Positions 19,967-30,493 of a stretch of 64,000 bases of DNA are shown in pieces. Under the pieces are notes generated by a model. That model made no database searches. It saw only the letters and a list, made by a program, of their open reading frames with translations, and had not been told where the DNA came from. The translations under genes were made by a program, and so were the position numbers. The stretch covers positions 1 to 64,000 of the forward strand of contig CANQPX010000007.1 of the NCBI GenBank assembly GCA_947625915.1, given 5' to 3'. The stretch's first letter is position 1; each line of letters opens with the position of its first letter. The stretch is from an uncultured Clostridia bacterium. GTDB taxonomy: Bacteria > Bacillota > Clostridia > Oscillospirales > Ruminococcaceae.

Positions 19967-21664
19967 ATGCTTTGCGAATTGTATATTGATGATCTTGCTG
20001 TCATACAAAAGGCTGAGATCCCGTTTACGGACAGCTTCAATGTTTTTACCGGAGAAACCGGAGCGGGAAAATCCATACTTATAAACGGCATAAATGCCGT
20101 TCTCGGCAAAAGAGTCAGCAAGGATATAGTCCGTTCGGGCTGTGAGAAAGCTTCCGTAACGGCAATGTTCAGACATCTTACAAAGGAAACGCTGAACAAA
20201 CTGGATGAATTCGGCATCGGAACGGAAAACGATGAACTTATGATAACCCGTGAGATCTTCGCGGACGGCGGCAGCACCGCAAGGATAAATTCCCGCACGG
20301 CGCCTGTTTCCACAATAAAGGAAATAGGGGAAACACTCATAGATATCCACGGTCAGCATGACAACCGCATACTTATGGATCCCGAAAAACATATCGGCAT
20401 AATAGATAACTATGCAGGACTGGAAGATGTTTTAGAGGACTATAAGGCTTCGTTCAGAGAACTGCAGAATACCGCTCGAAAGGCAAAACAGCTTGCTGTT
20501 TCCGAACAGGAACGCCTTGAGCGGGTGGAGTTCCACAGACAATTCATTGATGATATCGGCAGTCTGGAACTTGAAAATGAAAATGAGGATACCGAGATAG
20601 AAAACGAATATGTTCTTGCAAGCAGCAGCAAAATGCTGTCGGATATACTCATGCGTTCAAAGATGGCAATATCGGGCTATGAGAACGGTTCGGGGATAAT
20701 CGAAAAGCTGAACGAGATAAACAGCGAACTTTCCGATCATACGGAGATACTTCCCGAACTTTCCGCCATAAGCAGCAGGCTTGAAACTGCGGCGATAGAA
20801 ATTGAAGATATCGGCGAGGAACTTTCCCACATTTACGACAAAATGGATATCGACGAGGAAAGAACGGACTACCTTTCCGACCGCCGCGAAAAACTTAACA
20901 GTGCAAAAAAGCGTTATTCCTGCACTTTGGGAGAACTTATTTCAAGGTATGAAGAATATACTTCCGAAGCGGAAGAAGCTGAGGATCTTACAAAAGAGAT
21001 AGAACGCCTTTCACAGCGGAAAAAAGAACTTCTTGTAGAAGTTACCAAAAAGGCGGAAAAGCTTTCGGATATGCGCTCTGAAGCGGCTGAAAAACTTACC
21101 GGAAGTATTGCGGAAGAACTCAGGTTCCTTGATATGCCCGATGTCAAGATATGCTTTGAACATACAAAAGGCAAGCTTACTGCGAACGGAATGGATCTCA
21201 TGGAAATGATGATCTCAGTAAATCCCGGAGAACCGCCCAAACCTATGTCAAAAACAGCGTCCGGCGGCGAACTTTCAAGGATAATGCTCGCGATAAAGAA
21301 CGTTATTGCCGAAAAAGAAGATATCCCCACAATGATATTTGATGAGATAGATACGGGAATAAGCGGCAGAGCAGCGCAGAAAGTCGGAGTAAAGCTCCGT
21401 CAGATATCAAGATCCCGCCAGATAATATGCGTTACGCACCTTTCACAGATCGCGGTAATGGCGGATAATCACCTTCTTATCGAAAAGACGAGAAACGGCG
21501 GCAGCACGTTCACAAATGTTTCACACATCGAGGGAGAACAGAGAGTCTCGGAGATAGCCCGTATCCTCGGCGGCGAACATATTACCGAAACGACTCTCAA
21601 TAATGCTGCAGAACAGCTTGAAGGCAGAGAAAGCATTTACAATGAGATACTCGGCAGGCGGTGA
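19967..21664 (+). CDS. recN: DNA repair protein RecN
   Basis: TGETGAGKSILI, DIHGQHDN, ASGGELSRIMLAIKN. Confidence 0.96.
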   Translation: MLCELYIDDLAVIQKAEIPFTDSFNVFTGETGAGKSILINGINAVLGKRVSKDIVRSGCEKASVTAMFRHLTKETLNKLDEFGIGTENDELMITREIFADGGSTARINSRTAPVSTIKEIGETLIDIHGQHDNRILMDPEKHIGIIDNYAGLEDVLEDYKASFRELQNTARKAKQLAVSEQERLERVEFHRQFIDDIGSLELENENEDTEIENEYVLASSSKMLSDILMRSKMAISGYENGSGIIEKLNEINSELSDHTEILPELSAISSRLETAAIEIEDIGEELSHIYDKMDIDEERTDYLSDRREKLNSAKKRYSCTLGELISRYEEYTSEAEEAEDLTKEIERLSQRKKELLVEVTKKAEKLSDMRSEAAEKLTGSIAEELRFLDMPDVKICFEHTKGKLTANGMDLMEMMISVNPGEPPKPMSKTASGGELSRIMLAIKNVIAEKEDIPTMIFDEIDTGISGRAAQKVGVKLRQISRSRQIICVTHLSQIAVMADNHLLIEKTRNGGSTFTNVSHIEGEQRVSEIARILGGEHITETTLNNAAEQLEGRESIYNEILGRR

Positions 21665-21668
21665 CGGT

Positions 21669-22553
21669 ATGGATCTGCATGATTGTAAACTTTGTCCGCG
21701 GAAATGCGGTGCGGACAGATACGCGGGAAAAGGATTCTGCGGCTGCGGAGCGGAGATAAAGGCGGCAAAAGCGTTTCTCCATATGTGGGAAGAACCCTGC
21801 ATATCGGGCGGTAACGGCGCGGGAACGGTATTTTTTTCGGGTTGTAACCTGAAATGCTGTTACTGTCAGAATCATGAGATCTCGGACAATAATTTCGGAA
21901 AGGAAATTTCTGCGGAAAGGCTTTCCGAAATTTTTCTTGAACTTCGGGAAAAAGGCGCGGACAACATTGATCTTGTGAGTCCTACGCCTTATGTTCCGCA
22001 GATAATAAAAGCGCTGGATATTTGCGGAGAAAAACTTGATATCCCCGTTATTTACAATACGGGCGGATATGAACTTCCCGAAACGTTAAAAATGCTTGAC
22101 GGATATGTGGATGTTTATCTTCCCGATATGAAATATCACGGCAGCGAATTGGGGGAAAAATATTCCTCGGCGGGAAATTATTTTGAGATCGCTTCCGAAG
22201 CGATAAAAGAAATGTACCGACAGGTCGGCTCGGTGCAGATCGTGAACGGACTCATAAAAAAAGGAGTTATCATACGGCATCTTGCTTTGCCGTCTCACAG
22301 AAAAGACTCCGAAAAGATCCTTGAATGGATAGCGGAGACATTCCCCGAAAAGGATGTACTTGTAAGCCTTATGAGCCAGTATGTTCCCGTTTACAAAAGT
22401 TTTGAACATAAGGAAATTTCAAGACGGATATCGACCTTTGAATATAATTTTCTTCTTGACAGAGCAGCAGAACTCGGGCTGGAAGGTTTTATGCAGGAAC
22501 GAAGTTCGGCAGTCAGCGATTATACTCCCGATTTCGACCTGACGGGGATATGA
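21669..22553 (+). CDS. Radical SAM protein, PflA-activase-like
   Basis: CKLCPRKCGADR, FFSGCNLKCCYCQNHEIS. Confidence 0.92.
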   Translation: MDLHDCKLCPRKCGADRYAGKGFCGCGAEIKAAKAFLHMWEEPCISGGNGAGTVFFSGCNLKCCYCQNHEISDNNFGKEISAERLSEIFLELREKGADNIDLVSPTPYVPQIIKALDICGEKLDIPVIYNTGGYELPETLKMLDGYVDVYLPDMKYHGSELGEKYSSAGNYFEIASEAIKEMYRQVGSVQIVNGLIKKGVIIRHLALPSHRKDSEKILEWIAETFPEKDVLVSLMSQYVPVYKSFEHKEISRRISTFEYNFLLDRAAELGLEGFMQERSSAVSDYTPDFDLTGI

Positions 22554-22655
22554 TGCCGTCGCGGCAGCTGTAAAATTAACACAAAGTTGTTGAAATTTCC
22601 AATTAAATGTGATAAAATATGTATAATTAATTTTTTTTATAAAGGAAGTAATTTT

Positions 22656-23864
22656 ATGAAATACGTTGTACTGCTTTGTGACGGAATGGCTGATTATCCC
22701 GTTGAAGAACTTGGCGGGGAAACTCCTATGAGCAAGTCCGTTACTCCGAATATGGACGCTCTTGCCAAGAAGTCGGTCATAGGTCTGGTAAAGACCGTTG
22801 CAGACGGAATGAAACCCGGCTCGGACGTTGCAAACCTTTCCGTTCTGGGATATGATCCCGCCGTATGCTATACCGGACGTTCACCGTTGGAGGCAGGTTC
22901 TATCGGTATAGATATGCTGCCCGATGATGTGTCTTTCCGCTGCAACCTTGTAACATTGTCTGATGAACCAAATTTTGAGGATAAGACAATGGTAGACTAT
23001 TGCGCGGACGATATCTCCACAGCAGAAGCAAAAGAAATAGTAAAAACACTTGCGGAACATTTCGACAACGATGAGTTCAGACTTTACAGCGGCGTAAGCT
23101 ATCGCCATTGTCTTATCTGGCACAACGGAACGCTCGACCTTGGAACGCTTACACCTCCCCATGATATCACAGGAAGAAAGATAAAGGAATACATTCCCGA
23201 TCACCCCAACGCACAGAAACTGCTTGAAATGATGAAAAAGAGCATGGATATCCTGAAAGATCACCCCGTAAATAAGGCAAGGATCGCAAAAGGACTTCGC
23301 CCCGCAAATTGCATCTGGCTCTGGGGCGAGGGCAGGAGAGCGAACCTTGAAAATTTCTTCAAGCTTCACGGACTGAAAGCTTCAATGATCTCGGCAGTCG
23401 ATCTGCTCAAAGGCATAGGCAAATTCTCGGGAATGAATATAGTAAATGTTGAAGGAGCAACGGGTTACATCGACACAAATTTCAAAGGCAAAGCGGAAGC
23501 TGCCGTCAAGGAACTTGCGAGCGGTCAGGATTTTGTTTATATCCACGTTGAAGCACCCGACGAGTGCGGACACAGGCATGAGATCGAAAACAAAGTAAAG
23601 TCTATCGAGATAATAGACAAAGAAATTTTAGGAACGATACTTCCGGAACTTGAGAAGTATGATGATTACAAGATAATGATACTTCCGGATCACCCCACGC
23701 CGCTTGCGCTGAAAACGCACACAAACGATGCAGTTCCGTTCATGATCTACAGGAAGAGCGTTCCCGTTGATGGCAAGCCTGTATTCAATGAAAAGACAGC
23801 AAAGGAAACGGGGCTTTACATTGACAAAGGACCCTCGATAATGAATTATTTTATTGAACTTTAA
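22656..23864 (+). CDS. Cofactor-independent phosphoglycerate mutase (archaeal-type ApgM)
   Basis: LLCDGMADYPVEELGGETPM, YTGRSPLEAGSIGI, HVEAPDECGHRHE. Confidence 0.94.
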   Translation: MKYVVLLCDGMADYPVEELGGETPMSKSVTPNMDALAKKSVIGLVKTVADGMKPGSDVANLSVLGYDPAVCYTGRSPLEAGSIGIDMLPDDVSFRCNLVTLSDEPNFEDKTMVDYCADDISTAEAKEIVKTLAEHFDNDEFRLYSGVSYRHCLIWHNGTLDLGTLTPPHDITGRKIKEYIPDHPNAQKLLEMMKKSMDILKDHPVNKARIAKGLRPANCIWLWGEGRRANLENFFKLHGLKASMISAVDLLKGIGKFSGMNIVNVEGATGYIDTNFKGKAEAAVKELASGQDFVYIHVEAPDECGHRHEIENKVKSIEIIDKEILGTILPELEKYDDYKIMILPDHPTPLALKTHTNDAVPFMIYRKSVPVDGKPVFNEKTAKETGLYIDKGPSIMNYFIEL

Positions 23865-23879
23865 TACGATAAAGCGACA

Positions 23880-24915
23880 GAAATGCCGCTTTATTTTGCT
23901 TTTCTTATCTTTTATTTTGTTTATGACCCTCTTTTTGAGTTTTCGGGGGGCAGAACCTTCCGGGAAGGGCGAACCCGAGGGAATTTTAAGAACGCTGTTC
24001 TTATCTTTTATTTTGAATATAACCCTTTTTGCCTGATCTTTCGGGGGGATGACACTTCAGGAAAGGGAGAACCCGAACGCGCCTTTAGGCGCTCGCCGGT
24101 TTTCCCCTTCCCTTAGTTTTTCTCCCCTCGCGCTCCCAACTTTCCTTCAACCCTTCCCCTTCCGCGCTCGCTATCCTAAAGTTAATATTATAGAAAAGGC
24201 TTTTTAGAACTCTTAAACGGGGATTGCGTTGGCTACGGGTTCCTTGGTTTTGCTTATCTTAGTACGAGCGTTCTACTATTAGATGAAAATTAAAGAAGAA
24301 TAAAACTATAAACGGTTGTGATTTTCTGCAAAAAAGGAAATTTATTGTTTAGAACTCTTTTTTGCGTCCCATATGGACTAAGTTTAGAGCGCAGCTGTAA
24401 AGATAAGCTAAACTAACAGTTACTGTTGACTCAATGATCTAAGTTCAAGATAACTTTGATATTTATTCTATAATATCAACTTTAGGATAGCGAGCGTGGA
24501 GAGAGATAGGGTTAGGAAAAGGGGGGCACGGGGGGAGAAACGCAGGGGAAGGGAGAACCCGGCGAGCGCCTAAAGGCGCGTTCGGGTTCTTCCTTCCTTG
24601 AAGTGTCATCCCCCCGAAAACTCAAAAAGGGTGTTATAAACAAAATAAAAAATCAAGAAAAGCAAAATAAAGAACCCCGCCAGCAACTCCACTCTCAACT
24701 CTCCACTCTCAAAACTGTTATGGTTGTCTGCCCCTCGCAAGAAATGGCAAAAAGGGTTATATGCAAAATAAAAGATAAGAAAAGCAAACTAAGGAACATT
24801 CACCGTCCCCCACCCACCCCATGCCTTCCCTTATGGTTGTCTGCCCCTCGCATAAAGTGGCAAAAAAGGTTATAATAAAAGTAAAAGATAAGAACAGCGT
24901 TCTTAAAGCCACCCC
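23880..24915. repeat. ~1 kb non-coding element with long inverted arms (copy B), central part inverted relative to copy A
   Basis: gcgttgg.tacgggttc.tt...gcttatcttagta.gagcgttcta...agatgaaaattaaagaagaata at 24228-24305 is the reverse complement of ~8950-9030; arms share the 'gctcgctatcctaaagt..atattatag' and 'tggttgtctgcccctcgca' modules. Confidence 0.85.
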
Positions 24916-25010
24916 GACGGTATCTCAATTTAAAGTTTTGACTTGACAATACTTCGTTTTGCTGATAAAATAAAATTAAAGGCAGATAATATCCATAAGG
25001 AGGTCTTTAT

Positions 25011-25223
25011 ATGAGTACAAGGGAAATGCTTTATTCCGTAATTGACGGACTTTCGGAAGAACAGTGTCAAGGACTGCTTATGCTACTTTCGGGATATAAT
25101 AAAAAGAATACAGAACCTGAAACCGTTTGCGGCGCTTTGTCAAAATATGCCGACCCAAAGCTTATACCAATGGAAGAAGGGGCTTGGGAAAGGACGGTAA
25201 CGGAAAAATATGAAAATTCTTGA
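25011..25223 (+). CDS. Small protein, probable antitoxin partner of the downstream PIN toxin
   Basis: RBS aaggagg; overlaps the PIN ORF by 14 nt. Confidence 0.7.
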   Translation: MSTREMLYSVIDGLSEEQCQGLLMLLSGYNKKNTEPETVCGALSKYADPKLIPMEEGAWERTVTEKYENS

Positions 25224-25587
25224 TACTAATATGATATTAATATATTTGCTCCATGATAAGGCTGAAATGGCTGATACGGTAACAGATATTATTAAAAATA
25301 ATATTGTTACGGTGCCTGTTGAAGTAATTGCAGAAGTTGTTTATGTATTGAGCAAGGTCTATAAAGCAGACAGAAAAGATATTCAGCGTGCGTTAATTGA
25401 CTTTTTTAATATTAAAAATGTGACATCAAAAGAATATAATGTTATATGCCGCGGACTGTCTTTATATGCTTCAAATAATCTTGATTTTGTTGATTGCATT
25501 TTATGTGCATATCATTTAGAATATGGATATGAGATCTGTACATTTGATAAAAAATTAAATGCTCTGATTGATAAAACAAATATGTAA
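25210..25587 (+). CDS. PIN-domain toxin (VapC-like)
   Basis: ILDTNMILIYLL, DFVDCILCAYHLEYGYEICTFDKKL (acidic PIN residues). Confidence 0.85.
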   Translation: MKILDTNMILIYLLHDKAEMADTVTDIIKNNIVTVPVEVIAEVVYVLSKVYKADRKDIQRALIDFFNIKNVTSKEYNVICRGLSLYASNNLDFVDCILCAYHLEYGYEICTFDKKLNALIDKTNM

Positions 25588-25593
25588 AAATTT

Positions 25594-25632
25594 CTCCCGC
25601 ACCGTTTATTTTCGGCGCGGGAGTTTTGTTTA
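25594..25632 (+). terminator. Rho-independent terminator after the PIN gene
   Basis: CTCCCGC(a)CCG..CGG(c)GCGGGAG followed by TTTTGTTT. Confidence 0.8.
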
Positions 25633-25650
25633 TTCGGGTACATTTATAAA

Positions 25651-25842
25651 TTATTTTACACGCTTTTTTACGGGACTTCTGCTGAGTATGCTCAAAAGGG
25701 GAGATGCGGAACGCTTTTCTTCAAATTCGATTATGGAATTTGCATAATCTTTCTTTGCGTCGGGATAAATATCGGTATCAACATTCTTAAAGCCATTATC
25801 AGCCGGAGGATCTTGAATGTTGCCTTTGGCATTTTTTCATAG
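25651..25842 (-). pseudogene. Remnant of the 3' end of a lost gene
   Basis: Minus-strand reading GNIQDPPADNGFKNVDTDIYPDAKKDYANSIIEFEEKRSASPLLSILSRSPVKKRVK* with an in-frame TGA just upstream and no start codon. Confidence 0.45.
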
Positions 25843-26040
25843 AACAACGCCCGAAAAATAATTATGAAAATTGCAATAGTTTGAAACGTAAATTTTCTGT
25901 GAATAAAAAAATCAGCTACGATAATGAAAAAAATTCCCGCAAACTATTGAAAATCAGCGCGTAAAATGGTAAAATATTAATAGCTGCTTACCGCGTAAAA
26001 CTGCGGTCTTGCTGCATTTGACCGTGAAAGGACAGATCTG

Positions 26041-26976
26041 ATGGATTTTTTATACAGCCTCGATTCATATGTCAGAAGTATCCTGCCTATTGAATTCTGG
26101 GATATTGTGGATATCGCCGTTCTGGCATTCCTTATATATAAAGGTATAATTATCGTTAAGGAAATTCGCGCGGGCGGCTTAATAAAAGGTATAATACTTA
26201 TTTTCGCCGTGTACCTCGTCATGAGCCTTGTAAGAATGAAAGTCATGGCTTACCTGCTCAGAAGTGTGTTTAATGTCGGACTTCTGGCGGTAGTCGTGCT
26301 GTTCCAACCCGAACTGCGCCGCTTCCTTGAAAAAATGGGACACTCCAAAGTCTCAAAACTCCCCGTTTTTTCTTCACTTGCTTCGGATAACTCCGATATG
26401 CTCTCACAAAAATGGAGCAAAGCTATCGAAGCAGTCTGTGATGCCTGCGAAGACCTTTCCGCTACCACAACAGGCGCACTTATCGTTATCGAACAGGAAA
26501 CCAAACTCGGCGAACAGATCGATACCGGCACCGTTATAAACGCCGAACCTTCAAAAGAACTCTTCGGCAACATCTTTTACCCCAAAACTCCGCTCCATGA
26601 CGGCGCAGTCATAATGCGTGACGGGATAATACTTGCCGCTGCCTGCTTCCTGCCTAAACCTCAGAAAGAGGAAACTATAAATAAGGCTCTCGGTTCAAGA
26701 CACAGAGCCGCTATCGGCATGAGCGAGAACTCCGATGCGGTGATAGTCGTTGTTTCGGAGGAAACGGGAACGATCTCCGTTGCCGAAAACGGAGAACTTA
26801 CAAGAGGTCTTACAAGAGACAGCCTGAAAAAATACCTCAGAACAAGACTTCTTCCCGAAAAGCCACAGAAGCCCGCCAAACCTCCGCGTTCAGGCGATGG
26901 CGACGGAGATACCGAAAAAACAAAGAAAAGATCTGTCGGGTACTTCCGAAAGAAAAAATTTACCGATAAAGTCTGA
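26041..26976 (+). CDS. cdaA: Diadenylate cyclase CdaA
   Basis: DAC motifs PLHDGAVIMRDG and GSRHRAAIGMSE. Confidence 0.96.
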   Translation: MDFLYSLDSYVRSILPIEFWDIVDIAVLAFLIYKGIIIVKEIRAGGLIKGIILIFAVYLVMSLVRMKVMAYLLRSVFNVGLLAVVVLFQPELRRFLEKMGHSKVSKLPVFSSLASDNSDMLSQKWSKAIEAVCDACEDLSATTTGALIVIEQETKLGEQIDTGTVINAEPSKELFGNIFYPKTPLHDGAVIMRDGIILAAACFLPKPQKEETINKALGSRHRAAIGMSENSDAVIVVVSEETGTISVAENGELTRGLTRDSLKKYLRTRLLPEKPQKPAKPPRSGDGDGDTEKTKKRSVGYFRKKKFTDKV

Positions 26977-26993
26977 TTGGAGAGGCAAATAAT

Positions 26994-28322
26994 ATGTTTG
27001 ACGCCATAAAAAAAATTTTTGATCGGATAGGCTCATTCTTTGCCCATCTTTTTGAAAAGGACGTTTTTATAAAAATAGGCTCTATCGTTGCGGCGATAGT
27101 CATATGGTTCGGCATATCGATCAGTGAGTACCCTACGATAAGTCAGGTGATATATAACGTCCCCGTAAGCATTTCCTTTGACGGAACATACGCCGAGGCA
27201 AACGGCTTTCAGGCTATGACCAGTTCCGCCGATACCGTGACCGTCCGCATCGAGGGCGAACGCGGACAGATAGGAAATCTTAAAGCCGACGATCTTGTAG
27301 CAGTAGCTTCCGCGGAAAACGTTATGTACGCAACGGAATATAAACTTCCCCTCGAGATAGAGTGCAAGACAGGCAGGATATTTGAAGTAAAAGAGATCGA
27401 CCCGCCTATAATCACCGCTACTTTCGATAAGATCGTCACCAAGGAAGTTTCCCTTGTTCCTGAACTGACGGACATAAAAGCGGGAGACGGCTTTATCATG
27501 GGCGATGCGGAAGATATCGTTATAGTTCCCAATTCAGTGAACATCACAGGACCTGCCGAGATAGTCAACAGCGTTACAAGCGCCGCTGCCGTAGTTCAGG
27601 GAAACGGCTACCTTACAGGTTCTACGGACTTTAAGACTTCTAACGTAAAACTTATGAACGAGGGAGCCGCCATAGCCGATGACAACGAAATGATAACTTT
27701 CGACAAGTCGGAATTTACCGTCCATGTTCCCGTTTATACCAAAGGAACGGTAAAACTTAACGTCCGTATAACAAACGCTCCCGAAAGCTTTAACACCGAT
27801 CAATTCAAGGAACAGCTGGAATTTTCCGTTTCGGAACTTGAAGTTGCCGTTCTGGGAGAAAATTCAAGGGATTCTCTCGATATCGGAACGATAGATATGC
27901 GCGAAGTGGATATAGGCTCGGAATTCACATTTTCAACGGACGACTTTCTGCCGGAAGGTTATCAAGATCTTAACGAGGTGCATACCGTGGTCGTAAAATG
28001 TCCGTCGGAAGGACTTGTACGCCGCTCGATACACTTTACAAATTCTTCGATACAGCTTGTAAATGCTCCGTCGGGATATGATTTCAATATCGTTACCTCG
28101 GGAGTTACGCCGACATTTATAGGTCCTGAAAGTTCAATGGAACAGATCAGCAGCATAGATGTTATCGCACAGATAGATATGCTTGACTATGACGGCGGTG
28201 GATATGACAAGCTGCCTATAACATTCAGCATACCGTCACACAGCGATATATGGTGCATAGGTTCTGACGGCGCACTTTCACCGAAAGCCACCATTGAAGC
28301 AAAATTGAGGGAAGATCAATAA
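26994..28322 (+). CDS. cdaR: YbbR-domain protein (CdaR-like)
   Basis: N-terminal TM followed by YbbR-like repeats, directly downstream of cdaA. Confidence 0.9.
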   Translation: MFDAIKKIFDRIGSFFAHLFEKDVFIKIGSIVAAIVIWFGISISEYPTISQVIYNVPVSISFDGTYAEANGFQAMTSSADTVTVRIEGERGQIGNLKADDLVAVASAENVMYATEYKLPLEIECKTGRIFEVKEIDPPIITATFDKIVTKEVSLVPELTDIKAGDGFIMGDAEDIVIVPNSVNITGPAEIVNSVTSAAAVVQGNGYLTGSTDFKTSNVKLMNEGAAIADDNEMITFDKSEFTVHVPVYTKGTVKLNVRITNAPESFNTDQFKEQLEFSVSELEVAVLGENSRDSLDIGTIDMREVDIGSEFTFSTDDFLPEGYQDLNEVHTVVVKCPSEGLVRRSIHFTNSSIQLVNAPSGYDFNIVTSGVTPTFIGPESSMEQISSIDVIAQIDMLDYDGGGYDKLPITFSIPSHSDIWCIGSDGALSPKATIEAKLREDQ

Positions 28323-29900
28323 ATGGCAGTCATAATTTCACAGATAAAAACGGATATTTCGGCAGACAGCGGCGAAATTATAAAAAAGGCTCTAAAAACT
28401 GTCGGCATAGATAAACGCCTGACCGTTCGTTCGGGAATACACAAAACTTCTGTTGACGCTCGGAACAACGAGCATATAAAGCTTGTTTCATCGGTACGGA
28501 TCGAACTTGAAGATCCCCGCTATGAAGAACGTCTCTGCGAAAAATTCCCGTTCTGTTCAAGAGCGGAACGCCGCGTTTCACTTGATGTAAATCCCGTAAA
28601 CAAGGATAAAAAAGTCGTTATCGCAGGCTTCGGTCCTGCGGGAATGTTTGCGGGACTTGTACTTGCGGAGCATGGATTTTCTCCGATAATAACGGAGCGC
28701 GGCGGAGATGTTGACAGCAGGGTAAAAGCGGTAGATAAATTTGCAAAAAATGCCGTTCTTGATACCGAAACGAATATCCAGTTCGGAGAAGGCGGCGCGG
28801 GAACATTTTCCGACGGAAAACTTACCACAAGGATAAACGATCCGCTTTGCGGATATGTTCTGGAAAAACTTGCAGAGTCAGGTGCTCCGGAAGAAATACT
28901 CATCAAAGCAAAGCCGCATATCGGAACGGATCTGCTAAGAAATGTTGTAAAGACCGTTCGCGAAAAAATAATCTCACTTGGCGGAACGGTCAGGTTCAAT
29001 TCAAAACTTGCGGATATAAATTCCGAAAACGGGAAAGTTATTTCCGTTACGCTTGAAAGCGGAGAGATCATACCCTGTGACGCACTTGTTATGGCAATAG
29101 GTCACAGCGCAAGAGATACATTTGAAATGCTGCTGCGCAAAAAAATTTTCCTTGAGCCGAAACCTTTTTCGGTTGGCGCAAGGATAGAGCATACACAAGA
29201 AGCGGTGGACCGTTCGCTTTACGGAAAGCATTTCAGCGATCCGAATCTTCCGAAAGGGGAATACCAACTTTCATACCGTTTGGGAGAACGTGCGGCATAT
29301 ACGTTTTGTATGTGTCCCGGCGGAACGGTAGTTCCCGCGTCAAGCGAAATGGGAACTGTTGTTACAAACGGAATGAGTGTTTTTGCCAGAGACGGAAAAA
29401 ATGCAAATTCCGCAGTTGCCGTTTCTGTTTCGCCGAAAGATTATGGCAGCGACCCGCTTGACGGCGTGGAGTTTGCGCGCATGATCGAGCGGAAAGCATA
29501 CATTCTCGGCGGAAAAAATTACTTTGCCCCCGCTTCAACGGTGGGAAATTTTCTGAACGGAAAAGGCGGACTTTCGGGAGCATCGGTCATTCCGACATAC
29601 GGCGTCGGAGTCACGGAATGTGATCTGAATGAACTTTTCCCCGAATTTATTACGGATATGCTGAAGATCGGACTTGAAAAATTTTCTCATAAAATGAAAT
29701 GTTTCGGAGACATGGGAGCAGTTCTTACCGCGCCCGAAACGCGCACATCATCGCCTGTAAGGATCACCCGCAGCGAAAGCATGGAATCTGTTTCGCTGAA
29801 AGGGCTTTATCCAATCGGCGAAGGCGCAGGATATGCGGGCGGGATAATGTCCGCAGCTGTTGACGGAGTAAAGTGCGCGCTGAAAATTATGGGAAAATAA
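28323..29900 (+). CDS. NAD(P)/FAD-dependent oxidoreductase
   Basis: VVIAGFGPAGMFAGLVLAEHG dinucleotide fold; PIGEGAGYAGGIMSAAVDG. Confidence 0.92.
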   Translation: MAVIISQIKTDISADSGEIIKKALKTVGIDKRLTVRSGIHKTSVDARNNEHIKLVSSVRIELEDPRYEERLCEKFPFCSRAERRVSLDVNPVNKDKKVVIAGFGPAGMFAGLVLAEHGFSPIITERGGDVDSRVKAVDKFAKNAVLDTETNIQFGEGGAGTFSDGKLTTRINDPLCGYVLEKLAESGAPEEILIKAKPHIGTDLLRNVVKTVREKIISLGGTVRFNSKLADINSENGKVISVTLESGEIIPCDALVMAIGHSARDTFEMLLRKKIFLEPKPFSVGARIEHTQEAVDRSLYGKHFSDPNLPKGEYQLSYRLGERAAYTFCMCPGGTVVPASSEMGTVVTNGMSVFARDGKNANSAVAVSVSPKDYGSDPLDGVEFARMIERKAYILGGKNYFAPASTVGNFLNGKGGLSGASVIPTYGVGVTECDLNELFPEFITDMLKIGLEKFSHKMKCFGDMGAVLTAPETRTSSPVRITRSESMESVSLKGLYPIGEGAGYAGGIMSAAVDGVKCALKIMGK

Positions 29901-29930
29901 AAGACAGGCGAGCCTGTCTTTTATTTTTTA
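29899..29930. terminator. Bidirectional-looking terminator between convergent genes
   Basis: AAAAGACAGGC GA GCCTGTCTTTT followed by ATTTTTTA. Confidence 0.85.
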
Positions 29931-30493
29931 TCAGCATATTTTCCTTTGATAAGTTCTAAAATTGATCTCTTTGACCATACTTCATTTTCATTATATATTT
30001 CACCATGGTATTTTTTGTATATTCGACATGGTACTTCCAAAGAATTATCATAAACTGAACATACATCGCACACGTCAATAAATTCGGGAAGAAGTCCAAG
30101 TGCTTTTTTATATCTGCTGCGTATTTTATCTTCAGGAACATCATGTCCACCGCTTTGGACTCTTGACTGAACTCTTAAAACATTTATTTCAGCTGAACAA
30201 GTAAGCACATAAAACCCCCTTATGAAGTATCCGCCGGCTTTAGCTCTTCTCAGCAAATTTAAATTACGCTCTGTGGATAAAACTGTCTCAAAAGTAAAAT
30301 CTTCATGATTTTCAAGGCATGACTCACGTAATTTTTCAGCATAAACGGCGGCATCATATTCGGTGATGTTATTCTGAGATCGAATAACATCAGCATTTAT
30401 GTATTTCCCGCATATGTTACAGTTATCGGTTATTGTTGATTTTCCCGAACCGTTTGGACCTGCAAAAACAACGATCTTAGGTTTTATCTGCAT
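29921..30493 (-). CDS. Zeta-toxin family P-loop kinase
   Basis: VVFAGPNGSGKSTITDN, YINADVIRSQNN, FETVLST. Confidence 0.88.
   Translation of the reverse strand: MQIKPKIVVFAGPNGSGKSTITDNCNICGKYINADVIRSQNNITEYDAAVYAEKLRESCLENHEDFTFETVLSTERNLNLLRRAKAGGYFIRGFYVLTCSAEINVLRVQSRVQSGGHDVPEDKIRSRYKKALGLLPEFIDVCDVCSVYDNSLEVPCRIYKKYHGEIYNENEVWSKRSILELIKGKYADKK

Noticed and set aside
24603-24875. 90-aa ORF and other ORFs within repeat copies A/B/C (e.g. 9161-9355, 23883-24116)
   Set aside because: Made of translated repeat modules, proline/lysine-biased, no RBS or recognisable domain.
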